A DNA stretch of 64,000 bases. Origin: Rhodococcus sp. 14-1411-2a. Lineage in GTDB: Bacteria; Actinomycetota; Actinomycetes; Mycobacteriales; Mycobacteriaceae. The translations under genes were made by a program, and so were the position numbers. The notes beneath the pieces were generated by a model. That model worked only from the letters and a program-made list of their open reading frames with translations. It made no database searches and was not told the origin of the DNA. Every line of letters begins with the position of its first letter. Positions within the stretch are counted from its first letter, which is position 1. Of the stretch, positions 24,167-33,391 are shown one piece after another. The DNA is taken from assembly GCF_002259485.1 (NCBI RefSeq), contig NZ_NPGA01000015.1, positions 1 to 64,000 on the forward strand, written 5' to 3'.

Positions 24167-26713
24167 GTGGACAGTTTCACTCCCACCACGAAGTCGCAGG
24201 CAGCACTCTCCGCTGCTCTGCAGGCCGCATCCGCGGCCGGTAACCCGGATATCCGTCCGGCACATTTGTTGGTGGCGTTGCTCGATCAGACCGACGGCAT
24301 CGCCACACCCTTGCTGAAGGCCGTCGGCGTCGACCCCGCAACGGTGCGTCGAGAAGCGCAGAGCCTCGTCGACCGGCTGCCCTCGGCAACCGGTTCGACC
24401 ACCACTCCGCAACTCGGCCGTGAAACCCTCGCCGCGATCACCGCAGCGCAGCACCTGGCCACCGAACTCGACGACGAGTACGTCTCCACCGAGCATCTGA
24501 TGGTCGGCTTGGCGACCGGCAACGACGACGTCGCCAAGCTGCTGACCGGCCACGGAGCCGGACCCAACGAGCTGCGCGACGCCTTCCAGGCCGTCCGGGG
24601 CAGCGCTCGGGTCACCAGCGCAGATCCGGAGAACACCTACCAGGCGCTGGAGAAATACAGCACCGACCTGACCGCGCTGGCCCGAGAAGGCAAGCTCGAT
24701 CCCGTCATCGGGCGCGATACCGAGATCCGACGCGTCGTACAGGTTCTCTCCCGACGCACCAAGAACAACCCGGTGCTCATCGGAGAACCCGGCGTCGGCA
24801 AGACGGCCATCGTCGAAGGACTGGCCCAGCGCGTCATCGCCGGCGACGTACCCGAAAGCCTGCGCGGCAAGACCGTCGTCTCTCTCGACCTCGGTTCGAT
24901 GGTCGCAGGCGCGAAGTTCCGCGGTGAGTTCGAGGAACGGCTCAAGGCCGTGCTCGACGACATCAAGAACTCCGCCGGTCAGGTGATCACGTTCATCGAC
25001 GAACTACACACCATCGTCGGAGCCGGCGCGACCGGCGAATCGGCGATGGACGCGGGCAACATGATCAAGCCGATGCTCGCCCGCGGCGAACTGCGCCTCG
25101 TCGGTGCGACGACCCTCGAGGAGTACCGCAAGTACATCGAGAAGGACGCCGCCCTCGAACGACGCTTCCAGCAGGTCTACGTCGGTGAGCCGTCGGTCGA
25201 GGACACCGTCGGCATCCTGCGCGGACTCAAGGAACGCTACGAGGTGCACCACGGCGTCCGGATCACGGACTCCGCACTCGTCGCCGCCGCAACCCTGAGC
25301 GACCGGTACATCACGGCCAGGTTCCTGCCGGACAAGGCGATCGACCTCGTCGACGAGGCCGCGTCCCGTCTGCGCATGGAGATCGATTCACGCCCCGTCG
25401 AGATCGACGAGGTCGAACGTGCGGTCCGTCGCCTCGAAATCGAGGAGATGGCACTGGCGAAGGAGACCGACGACGCGTCGAAGGCTCGACTCGACAAGCT
25501 CCGTCAGGAACTCGCCGACCTGCAGGAGAAGTTGGCCGGGCTCAGCACGCGCTGGCAGAACGAGAAGAACGCCATCGATTCGGTACGGGCACTGAAGGAG
25601 GAGCTCGAGAACCTGCGCGGCGAGTCCGATCGCGCCGAACGCGACGGCGATCTGGGCAAGGCCGCCGAACTGCGCTACGGACGCATCCCGACCCTCGAGA
25701 AGGAGCTCGCAGCCAAGACCGAGGACTCGCCGGCCCAGGATGACGTGATGCTCAAGGAGGAAGTGGGCCCGGACGACGTCGCCGACGTCGTCGCAGCCTG
25801 GACCGGAATTCCGGCCGGCCGGATGCTCGAAGGCGAGACCGCGAAGCTGCTCCGGATGGAAGACGAGCTCGGCAAGCGAGTCGTCGGACAGAAGGACGCA
25901 GTACAAGCGGTGTCCGACGCCGTCCGACGCTCCCGCGCCGGGGTGGCCGATCCCAACCGTCCGACGGGATCGTTCCTGTTCCTCGGACCCACCGGCGTCG
26001 GCAAGACCGAGTTGGCGAAAGCGTTGGCGGAGTTCCTGTTCGACGACGAACGCGCGATGGTCCGCATCGACATGAGCGAGTACAGCGAGAAGCACGCCGT
26101 CGCTCGGTTGGTCGGTGCGCCTCCCGGTTACGTCGGCTACGAGGCCGGCGGCCAGCTGACCGAAGCCGTGCGCAGGCGTCCGTACACGGTGGTGCTCTTC
26201 GACGAGGTCGAGAAGGCGCACCCCGACGTGTTCGACATCCTGCTCGCTGTACTGGACGAAGGCCGCCTCACCGACGGCCAGGGCCGGACCGTCGACTTCC
26301 GCAACACGATCCTGATCCTCACCTCCAACCTCGGTGCCGGCGGCACCAAGGAGCAGGTGATGGACGCGGTGCGGCGCTCGTTCAAGCCCGAGTTCGTCAA
26401 CCGCCTCGACGACGTCGTGGTGTTCGACGCCTTGTCCGAGGACCAGCTCGAGTCGATCGTCGACATTCAGCTCGGCTTCCTCGCCAAGCGTCTGGCGGCT
26501 CGTCGCCTGACGTTGGAGGTGTCCTCGCCGGCCAAGTTGTGGCTCGCGGCCCGCGGCTACGACCCGCTGTACGGCGCGCGTCCGCTCCGCAGGCTGATCC
26601 AGCAGGCGATCGGCGATCAACTGGCGAAGCTCCTGCTCGCCGGCGACGTCCACGACGGCGACGTGGTTTCGGTCAACTCGAGCCCGGACGGCGAACGCCT
26701 GATCCTGGGCTAG
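24167..26713 (+). CDS. clpB: ClpB protein disaggregase (Hsp100)
   Basis: An 848-residue hexameric AAA+ ATPase that extracts proteins from aggregates together with DnaK. The order is normal: N-terminal Clp repeats (residues 1-145), first AAA domain with GEPGVGKTA and a FIDELH-type Walker B, a coiled-coil middle domain with many EEL/KLRQEL heptads (about residues 410-520), second AAA domain with GPTGVGKTE and LFDEVEKAH, and the C-terminal region ending in [11 protein letters not shown]. The first pore loop [13 protein letters not shown] is intact. Start is GTG at 24167 with GAAGG 6 bp upstream. A HAIR element controls it and a strong terminator follows 17 bp after the stop. Confidence 0.97.
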   Translation: MDSFTPTTKSQAALSAALQAASAAGNPDIRPAHLLVALLDQTDGIATPLLKAVGVDPATVRREAQSLVDRLPSATGSTTTPQLGRETLAAITAAQHLATELDDEYVSTEHLMVGLATGNDDVAKLLTGHGAGPNELRDAFQAVRGSARVTSADPENTYQALEKYSTDLTALAREGKLDPVIGRDTEIRRVVQVLSRRTKNNPVLIGEPGVGKTAIVEGLAQRVIAGDVPESLRGKTVVSLDLGSMVAGAKFRGEFEERLKAVLDDIKNSAGQVITFIDELHTIVGAGATGESAMDAGNMIKPMLARGELRLVGATTLEEYRKYIEKDAALERRFQQVYVGEPSVEDTVGILRGLKERYEVHHGVRITDSALVAAATLSDRYITARFLPDKAIDLVDEAASRLRMEIDSRPVEIDEVERAVRRLEIEEMALAKETDDASKARLDKLRQELADLQEKLAGLSTRWQNEKNAIDSVRALKEELENLRGESDRAERDGDLGKAAELRYGRIPTLEKELAAKTEDSPAQDDVMLKEEVGPDDVADVVAAWTGIPAGRMLEGETAKLLRMEDELGKRVVGQKDAVQAVSDAVRRSRAGVADPNRPTGSFLFLGPTGVGKTELAKALAEFLFDDERAMVRIDMSEYSEKHAVARLVGAPPGYVGYEAGGQLTEAVRRRPYTVVLFDEVEKAHPDVFDILLAVLDEGRLTDGQGRTVDFRNTILILTSNLGAGGTKEQVMDAVRRSFKPEFVNRLDDVVVFDALSEDQLESIVDIQLGFLAKRLAARRLTLEVSSPAKLWLAARGYDPLYGARPLRRLIQQAIGDQLAKLLLAGDVHDGDVVSVNSSPDGERLILG

Positions 26714-26730
26714 CGGCGGCCCCGTTCCGC

Positions 26731-26769
26731 AACAGGCCCACCCGAGCACCGCTCGGGTGGGCCTGTTTT
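26731..26769 (+). terminator. Rho-independent terminator of clpB
   Basis: A 17-bp perfect stem (AACAGGCCCACCCGAGC at 26731-26747 against its complement at 26751-26767), a 3-base loop and TTTT. It is the clearest intrinsic terminator in the window. Confidence 0.92.
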
Positions 26770-26810
26770 GTGCCTTCAACCGGGAAGTGCCGGGTAGGTA
26801 CGCTCGTGGA

Positions 26811-27776
26811 ATGACGAATCCGGACGACCCACGGTCACCTCGGGAGCGCGATCAGGACGCAGCACCCCAGGCGGAGCCATCCGAGCCGACCCAGGACTAC
26901 GGTCGGCCGTACCCCGGAGCCCAGCAGTATCCCGACGGCGCTCACCCCACCGAGGCATATCCGACCCAGGCGAACCAGAACCCGGGCTATCAGGATCCGG
27001 CCTATCAGTATCCGACTCAGCAGAATCCTGCCCAGCAGAACCCCGACCCCCAGGCCTATCCGCCGGGGTATCAGCCCACGCAGGCATTTCCGCCGTACGA
27101 CCCCGAGCAGCAGGCGGCGGCGAATCAGGCCTACGGCCAGACCCAGCAGTACGGCCAGGGGTATGGGACTGGGCAGTACGGGCAGCCGCAGCAGTACGGC
27201 AACACTCAGCAATTCGGCCACACCCAGCAGTTCGGGCAGCCGCCGGAGTACGGCGCTCCGCCTCCCGGCGAAGATCCGAACGCCGCCGATTCCGGCAGCA
27301 AGGGGCCACGACCGTGGGTTCTGGCGCTGATCGGACTCGTCGTACTCGCCATCGTCGTGGTGTTCGGGATTTCCTTCCTGAGCGGGGGATCCGACGAGTC
27401 GACCACCGCTTCTGCGCCGTCGACGTCGATCCGACCGCCCACCTCGAGTGCACCCACGACCACGCCGCAGCCCACCGAATCGGGCACCGCCACCACGCCC
27501 GGGCTGATCCCGGGAGGAATTCCCGAGATTCTCGGTCAGCTGGGATCGTCGGTGGGAACGATCAGCGCCAACGACGGTTCGACTCTGACACTCGACGGAC
27601 TCGACGGCGCTCCGGTGACGGTGCAGACCACACCCCAGACCCAGATAATCTCGTTGTCCGGTAGCGATCTGGCGTCGCTGACGGTCGGTGCTTTCGTCGT
27701 GGTGCAGGGCGAGGCCGTCGAGGACGGAACGATTCGCGCGAACGTCATCATCGAAACGCCCAGTCTGGGTGGCTAG
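26811..27776 (+). CDS. Membrane protein with Gln/Tyr/Pro-rich N-terminus and DUF5666-like domain
   Basis: A 321-residue protein. The first 165 residues are a low-complexity, probably unfolded region rich in Q, Y, P and N with repeats such as QQYGQ, TQQFGH and PAYQYPTQQ. One membrane helix follows (VLALIGLVVLAIVVVFGISFL, about residues 178-198), then a Ser/Thr/Pro linker and a C-terminal beta-domain of DUF5666 type (GTISANDGSTLTLDG...VGAFVVVQGEAVEDG). The tail is outside the cell, the Q/Y-rich part inside. The ATG at 26811 is just past the clpB terminator. Function is unknown. Confidence 0.82.
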   Translation: MTNPDDPRSPRERDQDAAPQAEPSEPTQDYGRPYPGAQQYPDGAHPTEAYPTQANQNPGYQDPAYQYPTQQNPAQQNPDPQAYPPGYQPTQAFPPYDPEQQAAANQAYGQTQQYGQGYGTGQYGQPQQYGNTQQFGHTQQFGQPPEYGAPPPGEDPNAADSGSKGPRPWVLALIGLVVLAIVVVFGISFLSGGSDESTTASAPSTSIRPPTSSAPTTTPQPTESGTATTPGLIPGGIPEILGQLGSSVGTISANDGSTLTLDGLDGAPVTVQTTPQTQIISLSGSDLASLTVGAFVVVQGEAVEDGTIRANVIIETPSLGG

Positions 27777-27799
27777 GAGTGGAGCCTGCGGAATGACCC
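27776..27799. repeat. 24-bp dispersed repeat, intergenic copy
   Basis: It begins on the last base of the DUF5666-like gene's stop codon and matches the element at 21,362-21,385 at 23 of 24 positions (GGAGTGGAGCCTGCGGAATG plus ACCC). The following 90 bp up to the next gene hold no other recognisable feature. Confidence 0.7.
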
Positions 27800-27889
27800 C
27801 ATAGGCGGTGCGAGCTGTCGTAGGGACCGTTCACAGGACCCGGCGGTGGTGGGCGGTGAAGGTGTGGATGTCGATTAAGGTGGTTCGCG

Positions 27890-28954
27890 ATGACGGCAAT
27901 GTGGTTCGGCCTTGCGGCAATTGCACTGATGGGTGCAGTGGCGCTGCTCTACATCGACAGGTCCAAGCGAGATCGGTCCGGACGTGTCCGGCAGATGTGG
28001 GCCAAGGCGCAGGGGTACGAGTATCGACCGCACGATCGAGAACTGGTCACTCGGTTCTCTCGCGCTGCTCTGTCCAAGCCCGAGTTCGACGTGGCTCTGG
28101 GAGTGGTGACCGGAGTTCGGCGCGGTGAAGAGTTCGTTCTCTTCGACGTCGAGGAGACAGGCACCATCGTGGCCGTGCAGCGTTCGGTCGGTTCCGATGT
28201 CGACATCGACCTCCGGCCCCGCTCGACGCCGCCGCCGCGCGACGAGGACATGGAGCTGCTCGGTTCCATCGGGCCGCGCGTGGTGTTCGCCACCGACGTC
28301 GATATCGCTCGCCGTGTCTGCGACCAGCGGATGGCCGCGTTCACCGAATCCATTCCGGCGAATCTGCAGTTGCTGTGGAGCGAGAAGGACTGGACGCTGG
28401 GGTCCCTGCCGCTGAACAGTTCGGGTCGCGATTGGGATGCCGCGATCGACGCGGTTGCACGACTGTCGGGCATGTTGCACGTGCTGCCCCCGGTTCGCGG
28501 AAGTGCCGTCTACGGCGCTCGCCCCGGCGATCCCGGCCGCGATCGAAGCGATCCGGGTAGGCCACTGGTCCATGAGCCACATAATCAGCAAGCGGACGTG
28601 CCGCACGACCCACAGCCTCGGGTGGCGGAACCCCGTATCCAGGCGGTGCGAAGCCCGGAATCACGTGTTGCCGAGCCGAGAACGCCCGCGCCCAAGACAC
28701 CCGAGCCTCGGATCCGGCCGCCTCGGGTAGCCGAGCCCCGTACCCAGGAGCCTCGTACCCCGGAGCCCCGCACCCGAGATCCTCGTACTTCCGAGCCACG
28801 TCCGCAGGAACCCGGACGTAGGCCGCGTCCGCCGCGGCCCGATGCGGCCGGTCCGCAGGCTGCGCGTTCGGCGAATCCGTCGCGTCCTGTGCCGCGTCCG
28901 CCTGCGTCGCGTCCGATTCCTTTCGACTCGGAGCGCCGACGCAACCAGCCATGA
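27890..28954 (+). CDS. Rv0383c-like membrane-anchored protein with Pro/Arg-rich repeat tail
   Basis: A 354-residue protein. One N-terminal membrane helix (WFGLAAIALMGAVALLYI, residues 5-22) precedes a compact domain of about 185 residues (AKAQGYEYRPHD, FDVALGVVTGVRRGEEFVLFDVEETG, ANLQLLWSEKDWTLGSLPLN). The last 130 residues are a basic, disordered tail with repeated VAEPRTP and EPRTPEPRT units. Its place between clpB and pyrE corresponds to the conserved secreted protein Rv0383c of M. tuberculosis (context from memory). The tail is probably a wall- or nucleic-acid-contacting spacer, but no function is known. Confidence 0.72.
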   Translation: MTAMWFGLAAIALMGAVALLYIDRSKRDRSGRVRQMWAKAQGYEYRPHDRELVTRFSRAALSKPEFDVALGVVTGVRRGEEFVLFDVEETGTIVAVQRSVGSDVDIDLRPRSTPPPRDEDMELLGSIGPRVVFATDVDIARRVCDQRMAAFTESIPANLQLLWSEKDWTLGSLPLNSSGRDWDAAIDAVARLSGMLHVLPPVRGSAVYGARPGDPGRDRSDPGRPLVHEPHNQQADVPHDPQPRVAEPRIQAVRSPESRVAEPRTPAPKTPEPRIRPPRVAEPRTQEPRTPEPRTRDPRTSEPRPQEPGRRPRPPRPDAAGPQAARSANPSRPVPRPPASRPIPFDSERRRNQP

Positions 28955-29012
28955 CGAAAGTTCGGGCGTGTTTACAGGCGCAGGTGCGCTTACGCGGCTA
29001 AATTCGTACCTC

Positions 29013-29597
29013 GTGACGGTTTCTTCGGGTGTTGTCGTGGCAGTGGTGGTCCTGGTAGCGGTTGTCGTGGTCGGTTACGTGCTGATCGCGCTGCGTCGAC
29101 TCGGTCGGTACAGCGAGCAGACGGAGCAGAGTCTGCGACTGGTCGAGGTCGAACTGGATCGGCGTCACGAGCAGTTGGGCCCGTTCCTCGCGGCCGCAGA
29201 GGCCACCGGGCTGTCCGGTGATCTGTTGCGTCAGCTCGGCGGTGCACGGTCGTGGTCCAAGGCAGTGCGCGATCGCAGCCTGGGTCTGCAGGCGCAGGCC
29301 GCTGCCGAGAATGCGTTGTCCGCCGCGTTCCATGCTGTGCTCGCCGACGCCGATGCGCGTCAGAATGCGTTGGGCAATTGGGCTTTCCAGGGTCCGGCCG
29401 GAGAACTGAACGTCACCGAGCGTCGTATCGCAGGCGCGGTGCGCGTGTACAACGACAACGCGTACCGGTTGTCGCAGGCGATCGGCACGTTCCCGTCCTC
29501 GCTCGTCGCCAGGTCTCGTTCGTTGACCGCACCGGAACCGTTCGTGGAGACCAAGGAACTGCTCGACGAGCAGCAGTCGGCCCACATCGCTGCCTAG
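29013..29597 (+). CDS. LemA family protein
   Basis: A 194-residue protein with one N-terminal membrane helix (VVVAVVVLVAVVVVGYVLIAL, residues 5-25) and a helical-bundle body. The family signature is in the C-terminal half: ELNVTERRIAGAVRVYNDNA and LSQAIGTFPSSLVA. LemA proteins are membrane-anchored and of unclear role. The start is the GTG at 29013, immediately before the membrane helix; the long upstream extension in the same frame is an artefact of the previous gene's tail. It is followed 115 bp later by pyrE. Confidence 0.83.
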   Translation: MTVSSGVVVAVVVLVAVVVVGYVLIALRRLGRYSEQTEQSLRLVEVELDRRHEQLGPFLAAAEATGLSGDLLRQLGGARSWSKAVRDRSLGLQAQAAAENALSAAFHAVLADADARQNALGNWAFQGPAGELNVTERRIAGAVRVYNDNAYRLSQAIGTFPSSLVARSRSLTAPEPFVETKELLDEQQSAHIAA

Positions 29598-29712
29598 TGG
29601 CAGGAACGACCCGAGATCGAGCATCGGAGCCGCCGGGAGCGGTCGCGTGAGTCGGTGGGTAAGTTCGTACCGACCTATCGAAGATCCGTGGTGCGACGAG
29701 AGGAATCCGAAC

Positions 29713-30261
29713 ATGGCCGAGAGTGCCGCGAATTCGGACCGGCAGGAACTGGCCGATTTGGTGAAAGAGCTTGCCGTCGTGCATGGGAAGGTCACGTTGT
29801 CGTCGGGCAAGGAAGCCGACTACTACGTGGATCTGCGTCGCGCGACCCTGCATCACCGGGCAGGTGCGTTGATCGGTTCGCTGATGCGTGATCTGGTTGC
29901 CGATTGGGATTTCGTCTCGGTCGGCGGCTTGACGATGGGCGCAGATCCGGTGGCGATGTCGATCATGCACGCCCAGGGACGGCCGATCGATGCATTCGTG
30001 GTGCGCAAGGCAGCGAAGGCGCACGGCATGCAGCGTCAGATCGAGGGACCGGACATCGTCGGCAAACGTGTTCTGGTGGTTGAGGATACGACGACGACCG
30101 GAAATTCTCCGCTCACTGCCGTCAAGGCTCTGCGGGACGCGGGCGCGACGGTCGTCGGAGTGGCCACGGTGGTCGACCGGGCGACCGGGGCGGACGAAGT
30201 CATCGCCGCCGAGGGACTCGAGTATCGATCCTTGCTCGGCTTGGCTGATCTGGGCCTCTAG
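29713..30261 (+). CDS. pyrE: Orotate phosphoribosyltransferase
   Basis: A 182-residue enzyme of pyrimidine synthesis that joins orotate and PRPP to give OMP. The PRPP loop VLVVEDTTTTGNS is near residue 117. The N-terminal GKVTLSSGKEADYYVDLRR and VVRKAAKAHG are typical PyrE segments. The ATG at 29713 has AGAGG upstream and gives the usual N-terminus. No other pyr gene is near; the position next to clpB is conserved in mycobacteria. An imperfect inverted repeat around 30,273-30,311 (GAGCG...GTAC/GTAC...CGCTC) lies between pyrE and the convergent EthD gene and may end both transcripts. Confidence 0.93.
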   Translation: MAESAANSDRQELADLVKELAVVHGKVTLSSGKEADYYVDLRRATLHHRAGALIGSLMRDLVADWDFVSVGGLTMGADPVAMSIMHAQGRPIDAFVVRKAAKAHGMQRQIEGPDIVGKRVLVVEDTTTTGNSPLTAVKALRDAGATVVGVATVVDRATGADEVIAAEGLEYRSLLGLADLGL

Positions 30262-30325
30262 GTCCAAGCCAGGCGAGCGAAAGTACATCTGGCTCGGAAG
30301 TACTCCGCTCACATGCGCGGACCAG

Positions 30326-30631
30326 CTAAGCGACTTCGACCTCGTGCATGTCCATGACGAATCCTGCGCCTGCGAAGTTGGCCATGTCTTCGCCGCCGGC
30401 CTTACCCTCGGGTGATCCGAGAGCTGCGAGGGCCGCGTCCTTCGACGGGAAATTCAAATTGCCGACGACGAAGTGGGCGGGCTTCGAACCGTCCGGGGTT
30501 TCGGACACACCCCACTCGAACGAGCTGATCCCCGGCATCGTCGCGGTCAACGGTGCGTGGATGCTCCGATAGTGTGTGAGGAAGGCGTCGGGATCCTCGG
30601 GGTGGTTGTACGCAACGGTGATGCGGAACAT
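30326..30631 (-). CDS. EthD-domain protein
   Basis: A 101-residue dimeric alpha-beta barrel protein. MFRITVAYNHPEDPDAFLTHY at the N-terminus, HAPLTATMPGIS and the late MANFAGAGFVMDM are typical of EthD. In ethyl-tert-butyl ether degraders EthD is needed alongside a P450; elsewhere the family binds or transforms small hydrophobic molecules. It is last in a three-gene operon with a Baeyer-Villiger monooxygenase (11 bp upstream) and an esterase, so it probably handles an intermediate of the same substrate. Confidence 0.85.
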   Translation of the reverse strand: MFRITVAYNHPEDPDAFLTHYRSIHAPLTATMPGISSFEWGVSETPDGSKPAHFVVGNLNFPSKDAALAALGSPEGKAGGEDMANFAGAGFVMDMHEVEVA

Positions 30632-30642
30632 GTGTCGAACTC

Positions 30643-32235
30643 CTAGGTCGTGGTGATGAAGCCGGTGTAGTTGTCGGCGGCGACGCTGTCGCAGGTTTCG
30701 CGGAAGACGTTGAGTCCGCCGACGTAGGACATGATCACGCGAGGTTTTCCGGGAATGTTGGCTCCCGTGTACCAGGAGTTGCCCTCCGGGTAGAGAGTCA
30801 TGTCGGCCAGCTCGACCGCGCGGGCCGTCCATTCCTTTGCAGCCGTCTCCTCGGCCTCGAATGTCTTGGCTCCGACAGCTTCCAGGTGCGCGATGGCGTC
30901 CGCTGTCCACTCGACGTGCTGCTCGATAGCGCAGACCATATTGGTCAGGACGTTCGGGCTTCCTGGTCCGGTAATGGTGAACAGGTTCGGGAACTCGTCG
31001 ACGGAGATTCCGAGGTAGGTGACCGGACCATCGGCCCATTTGTCCTGCAACGTCTTTCCGTTGCGCCCGCGGATGTCGATGTTCAACAGGGGCCCGGTGA
31101 TGGCGTCGAACCCGGTGGCGAACACGACGACATCGAGTGGGTATTCGGCGTCGGCTGTTTTCAGTCCACTCGGCGTCAGGCCTTCGATCGGCGTGTTCTT
31201 CACGCTGACGAGAGAGACGTTGTCGCGGTTGTAGGTTTGGAAGTAACTGGTGTCCAACGTTATTCGCTTGGCACCAAGGGGATGCTCACGTGGGGAGAGG
31301 GTTTCGGCCACCTCGGGATCGTCGACGACGTCGCGGATCTTTCCGCGGAAGAACTCGGCGATGGTGTCGTTGGCTTCTCGATTGCTGAGCAGGTCGGGGT
31401 AGGCCGCGATGATGTCGATTGCCCGATGTCGATTCCATCGCTCCTCGAATACCGCCGCGCGCTCCTCCTCCGAATGATCGAACGTATTGACGTCGAGAGT
31501 GTCGACAGGTTGCCCGCCGCCGGATGCCTTGGACGCAATCTTGTAGTCCTCGACGAGTTCCTTGAAGGAGCGCTTCTCGTCCTCGGTCAGGAGCCGGTTG
31601 CCGCAATCGAGACTGAACGCAGGGGACCTCTGAAACACAGTGAGGTGTGCTGCCTGCTCGGCGATCTTCGGAATCACCTGCACGCCAGAGGATCCTGTCC
31701 CGATGACGCCGACGCGCTTACCGGTGAAGTCGACGCCCTCTCGGGGCCAGGCGGCGGTATGAAGTGTGGTGCCCTCGAACGCGTCGAGACCAGCGAAGTC
31801 CGGGGTGGACGAGGTCGACAGGCATCCCGCTGCAGTGATCAAGTATTTCGCACTCACGTACTCGCCCGAGTCGATGCCCACCGTCCACAGCGAGGTGTCC
31901 TCGTCCCACACTGCGGATTCGACTCGTGCGTTGAACTGGAAGTGCTTCTTGACATCGAGTCTGTCGGCGACGAAATCGATGTAGCGAAGGATTTCCGGCT
32001 GCGCTGGGTACCGTTCGGTCCATTCCCATTCGTCGATGAGCTCGTGCGAGAACGTGAACGCGTACTCCACGCTGAGCACATCGCATCGTGCGCCGGGGTA
32101 GGTGTTCCAGAACCAGGTTCCGCCCACTGTTTCCGCTGCTTCGAAGCCTCGCACCGACAGTCCGAGCTGCTCGAGCTTGTGTGTCATGTAGATTCCGGAC
32201 AAGCCGGCACCGACCACGATTGCATCCGTTGTCAT
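30643..32235 (-). CDS. Baeyer-Villiger flavin monooxygenase
   Basis: A 530-residue FAD/NADPH enzyme. It has two Rossmann glycine motifs, GAGLSG (residues 9-14) and GTGSSG (near residue 188), and the diagnostic BVMO fingerprint FEGTTLHTAAWP between them. WFWNTYPGARCDV and FATGFDAITG are further cyclohexanone-monooxygenase-like segments. It should insert oxygen next to a ketone to give an ester or lactone. The upstream esterase gene, 10 bp away, would then open that product. AAGGAAC before the ATG supports the start. The substrate is unknown. Confidence 0.92.
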   Translation of the reverse strand: MTTDAIVVGAGLSGIYMTHKLEQLGLSVRGFEAAETVGGTWFWNTYPGARCDVLSVEYAFTFSHELIDEWEWTERYPAQPEILRYIDFVADRLDVKKHFQFNARVESAVWDEDTSLWTVGIDSGEYVSAKYLITAAGCLSTSSTPDFAGLDAFEGTTLHTAAWPREGVDFTGKRVGVIGTGSSGVQVIPKIAEQAAHLTVFQRSPAFSLDCGNRLLTEDEKRSFKELVEDYKIASKASGGGQPVDTLDVNTFDHSEEERAAVFEERWNRHRAIDIIAAYPDLLSNREANDTIAEFFRGKIRDVVDDPEVAETLSPREHPLGAKRITLDTSYFQTYNRDNVSLVSVKNTPIEGLTPSGLKTADAEYPLDVVVFATGFDAITGPLLNIDIRGRNGKTLQDKWADGPVTYLGISVDEFPNLFTITGPGSPNVLTNMVCAIEQHVEWTADAIAHLEAVGAKTFEAEETAAKEWTARAVELADMTLYPEGNSWYTGANIPGKPRVIMSYVGGLNVFRETCDSVAADNYTGFITTT

Positions 32236-32245
32236 GATGTTCCTT

Positions 32246-33172
32246 TCACGCGCTCACTGTGTCGAGGTGGGCACGAACGGCATTGGCCACGTAGGAGATG
32301 CCATCTTGCGCACCGGGGAGAATGTTGACGAACTGAAAGAAGCCGTGCATCTGGCCGTCGAAGACTTTCAGTTCGACGGGAATGCCTGCAGCATCGAGCT
32401 TGTCGGCGTATTTCTGGCCTTCGTCGCGTAGCACGTCATGCTCGGCTAGGAGGATTACCGCCGGTGCAACACCGGTGACGTCGCCGTGTAGCGGGGACAC
32501 GTCCCAGTTGGTCCGAACCCCGGCCTCGGGCGTGTACAGGTCCCAGAACCAGATCATCGCGGTTCGATCGAGCATCAGCTGGTTGGAAGCATCTTGGTAC
32601 GATGCGCTGTCGAAATCGTGATCGGTCACGGGATAGACCAAGACCTGCAGAGCAACCCTCGGCCCGTTCTCGCGCACTGCACGCTGGGCGACGACGGCGG
32701 CCAGGTTCCCTCCCGAGCTGTCTCCTCCGACCATCAACGGTAGTCCGGCGTCGAACCGGGATGCGCTCCACTGCAGCACGTCCCACGCATCGTCGGCTGC
32801 AGCCGGGTAGACGTGTTCCGGTGCGAGCCGGTAGTCCGGGAGCACGACGACGCAGCCGGTCTCGATGGCGATCTTGCGAGCGAGGGTGTCGAATTGATCG
32901 GGGTTACCGACGACCCAGCCGCCGCCGTGGAAGTACACGAGCACACCGCGAGGTTCGGACGAGGGGGTGAGCACCCGGACGTCGATGTCGTGGCCGTCCG
33001 CGCCGGCGACCTTCAGGTTTTCCACGCTGTCCATCTCGGGACCGGGGCCGTAGAGGTCGATGAAACTTTCGTTCATCAGGCGGGCCTCGGTGGGCGTCAT
33101 TTCGTGCAGCGTTTTACCGCCTCCCTCGGCAGCTTGCGCGAGAAAGGCGGCGGTGGCTTCGTCGAGTGCCAA
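32246..33172 (-). CDS. Alpha/beta hydrolase, HSL-type esterase/lactonase
   Basis: A 308-residue carboxylesterase of the hormone-sensitive lipase family. The oxyanion motif FHGGGW, nucleophile GDSSGG, the acid in EHDVLRDEG and the histidine in QMHGFFQ are all present. The start codon is TTG at 33170-33172, supported by GAAGGAG 7 bp upstream. It leads an operon with a BVMO and EthD, so it likely hydrolyses the ester or lactone made by the BVMO. It is divergent from an ABC importer gene across about 220 bp containing a strong dyad. Confidence 0.9.
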   Translation of the reverse strand: MALDEATAAFLAQAAEGGGKTLHEMTPTEARLMNESFIDLYGPGPEMDSVENLKVAGADGHDIDVRVLTPSSEPRGVLVYFHGGGWVVGNPDQFDTLARKIAIETGCVVVLPDYRLAPEHVYPAAADDAWDVLQWSASRFDAGLPLMVGGDSSGGNLAAVVAQRAVRENGPRVALQVLVYPVTDHDFDSASYQDASNQLMLDRTAMIWFWDLYTPEAGVRTNWDVSPLHGDVTGVAPAVILLAEHDVLRDEGQKYADKLDAAGIPVELKVFDGQMHGFFQFVNILPGAQDGISYVANAVRAHLDTVSA

Positions 33173-33263
33173 GACGTGACTCCTTCGGTGATGACCGCGA
33201 TGCGGACCAAGCCGGTCAGGTGATGCAACTCACTTAATCACTGATAATGATTCGCCGCAACTA

Positions 33264-33291
33264 CAACACCATCGCGTGAGCGATGGTGTTG
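33264..33291. promoter_or_regulatory. Perfect 12-bp dyad in the esterase/ABC divergent promoter
   Basis: CAACACCATCGC-GTGA-GCGATGGTGTTG: exact 12-bp arms with a 4-bp centre. There is no T run, so a terminator is unlikely. It lies midway between divergent genes, about 90 bp from the esterase start and 100 bp from the ABC start, as expected for a dimeric regulator's operator. Confidence 0.7.
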
Positions 33292-33312
33292 ACCGGACAT
33301 CGAAATGTGATC

Positions 33313-33354
33313 TGGACAACCGCGAGTTTTGCCCCTAACGTGACATCGATCACT
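33313..33354 (+). promoter_or_regulatory. Likely promoter of the ABC operon with CRP/GlxR-like dyad
   Basis: TGGACA (33313-33318) and TAACGT (33336-33341) with 17 bp between form a plausible -35/-10 pair. CGTGA-CATCGA-TCACT at 33339-33354 overlaps the -10 and start point, matching GTGA-N6-TCAC. AGGAGG precedes the first gene's ATG at 33392. Promoter assignment is by eye. Confidence 0.45.
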
Positions 33355-33391
33355 CAATCATGCGCATCATTGCCATGAAATAGGAGGAACG

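Noticed and set aside
30886-32328. Open frame of 480 codons opposite the BVMO gene
   Set aside because: The BVMO on the other strand has all diagnostic motifs. The opposite frame has none and is explained by codon bias.
33264-33291. 12-bp dyad as a transcription terminator
   Set aside because: It has no T run on either side and lies upstream of both flanking genes, which are divergent.
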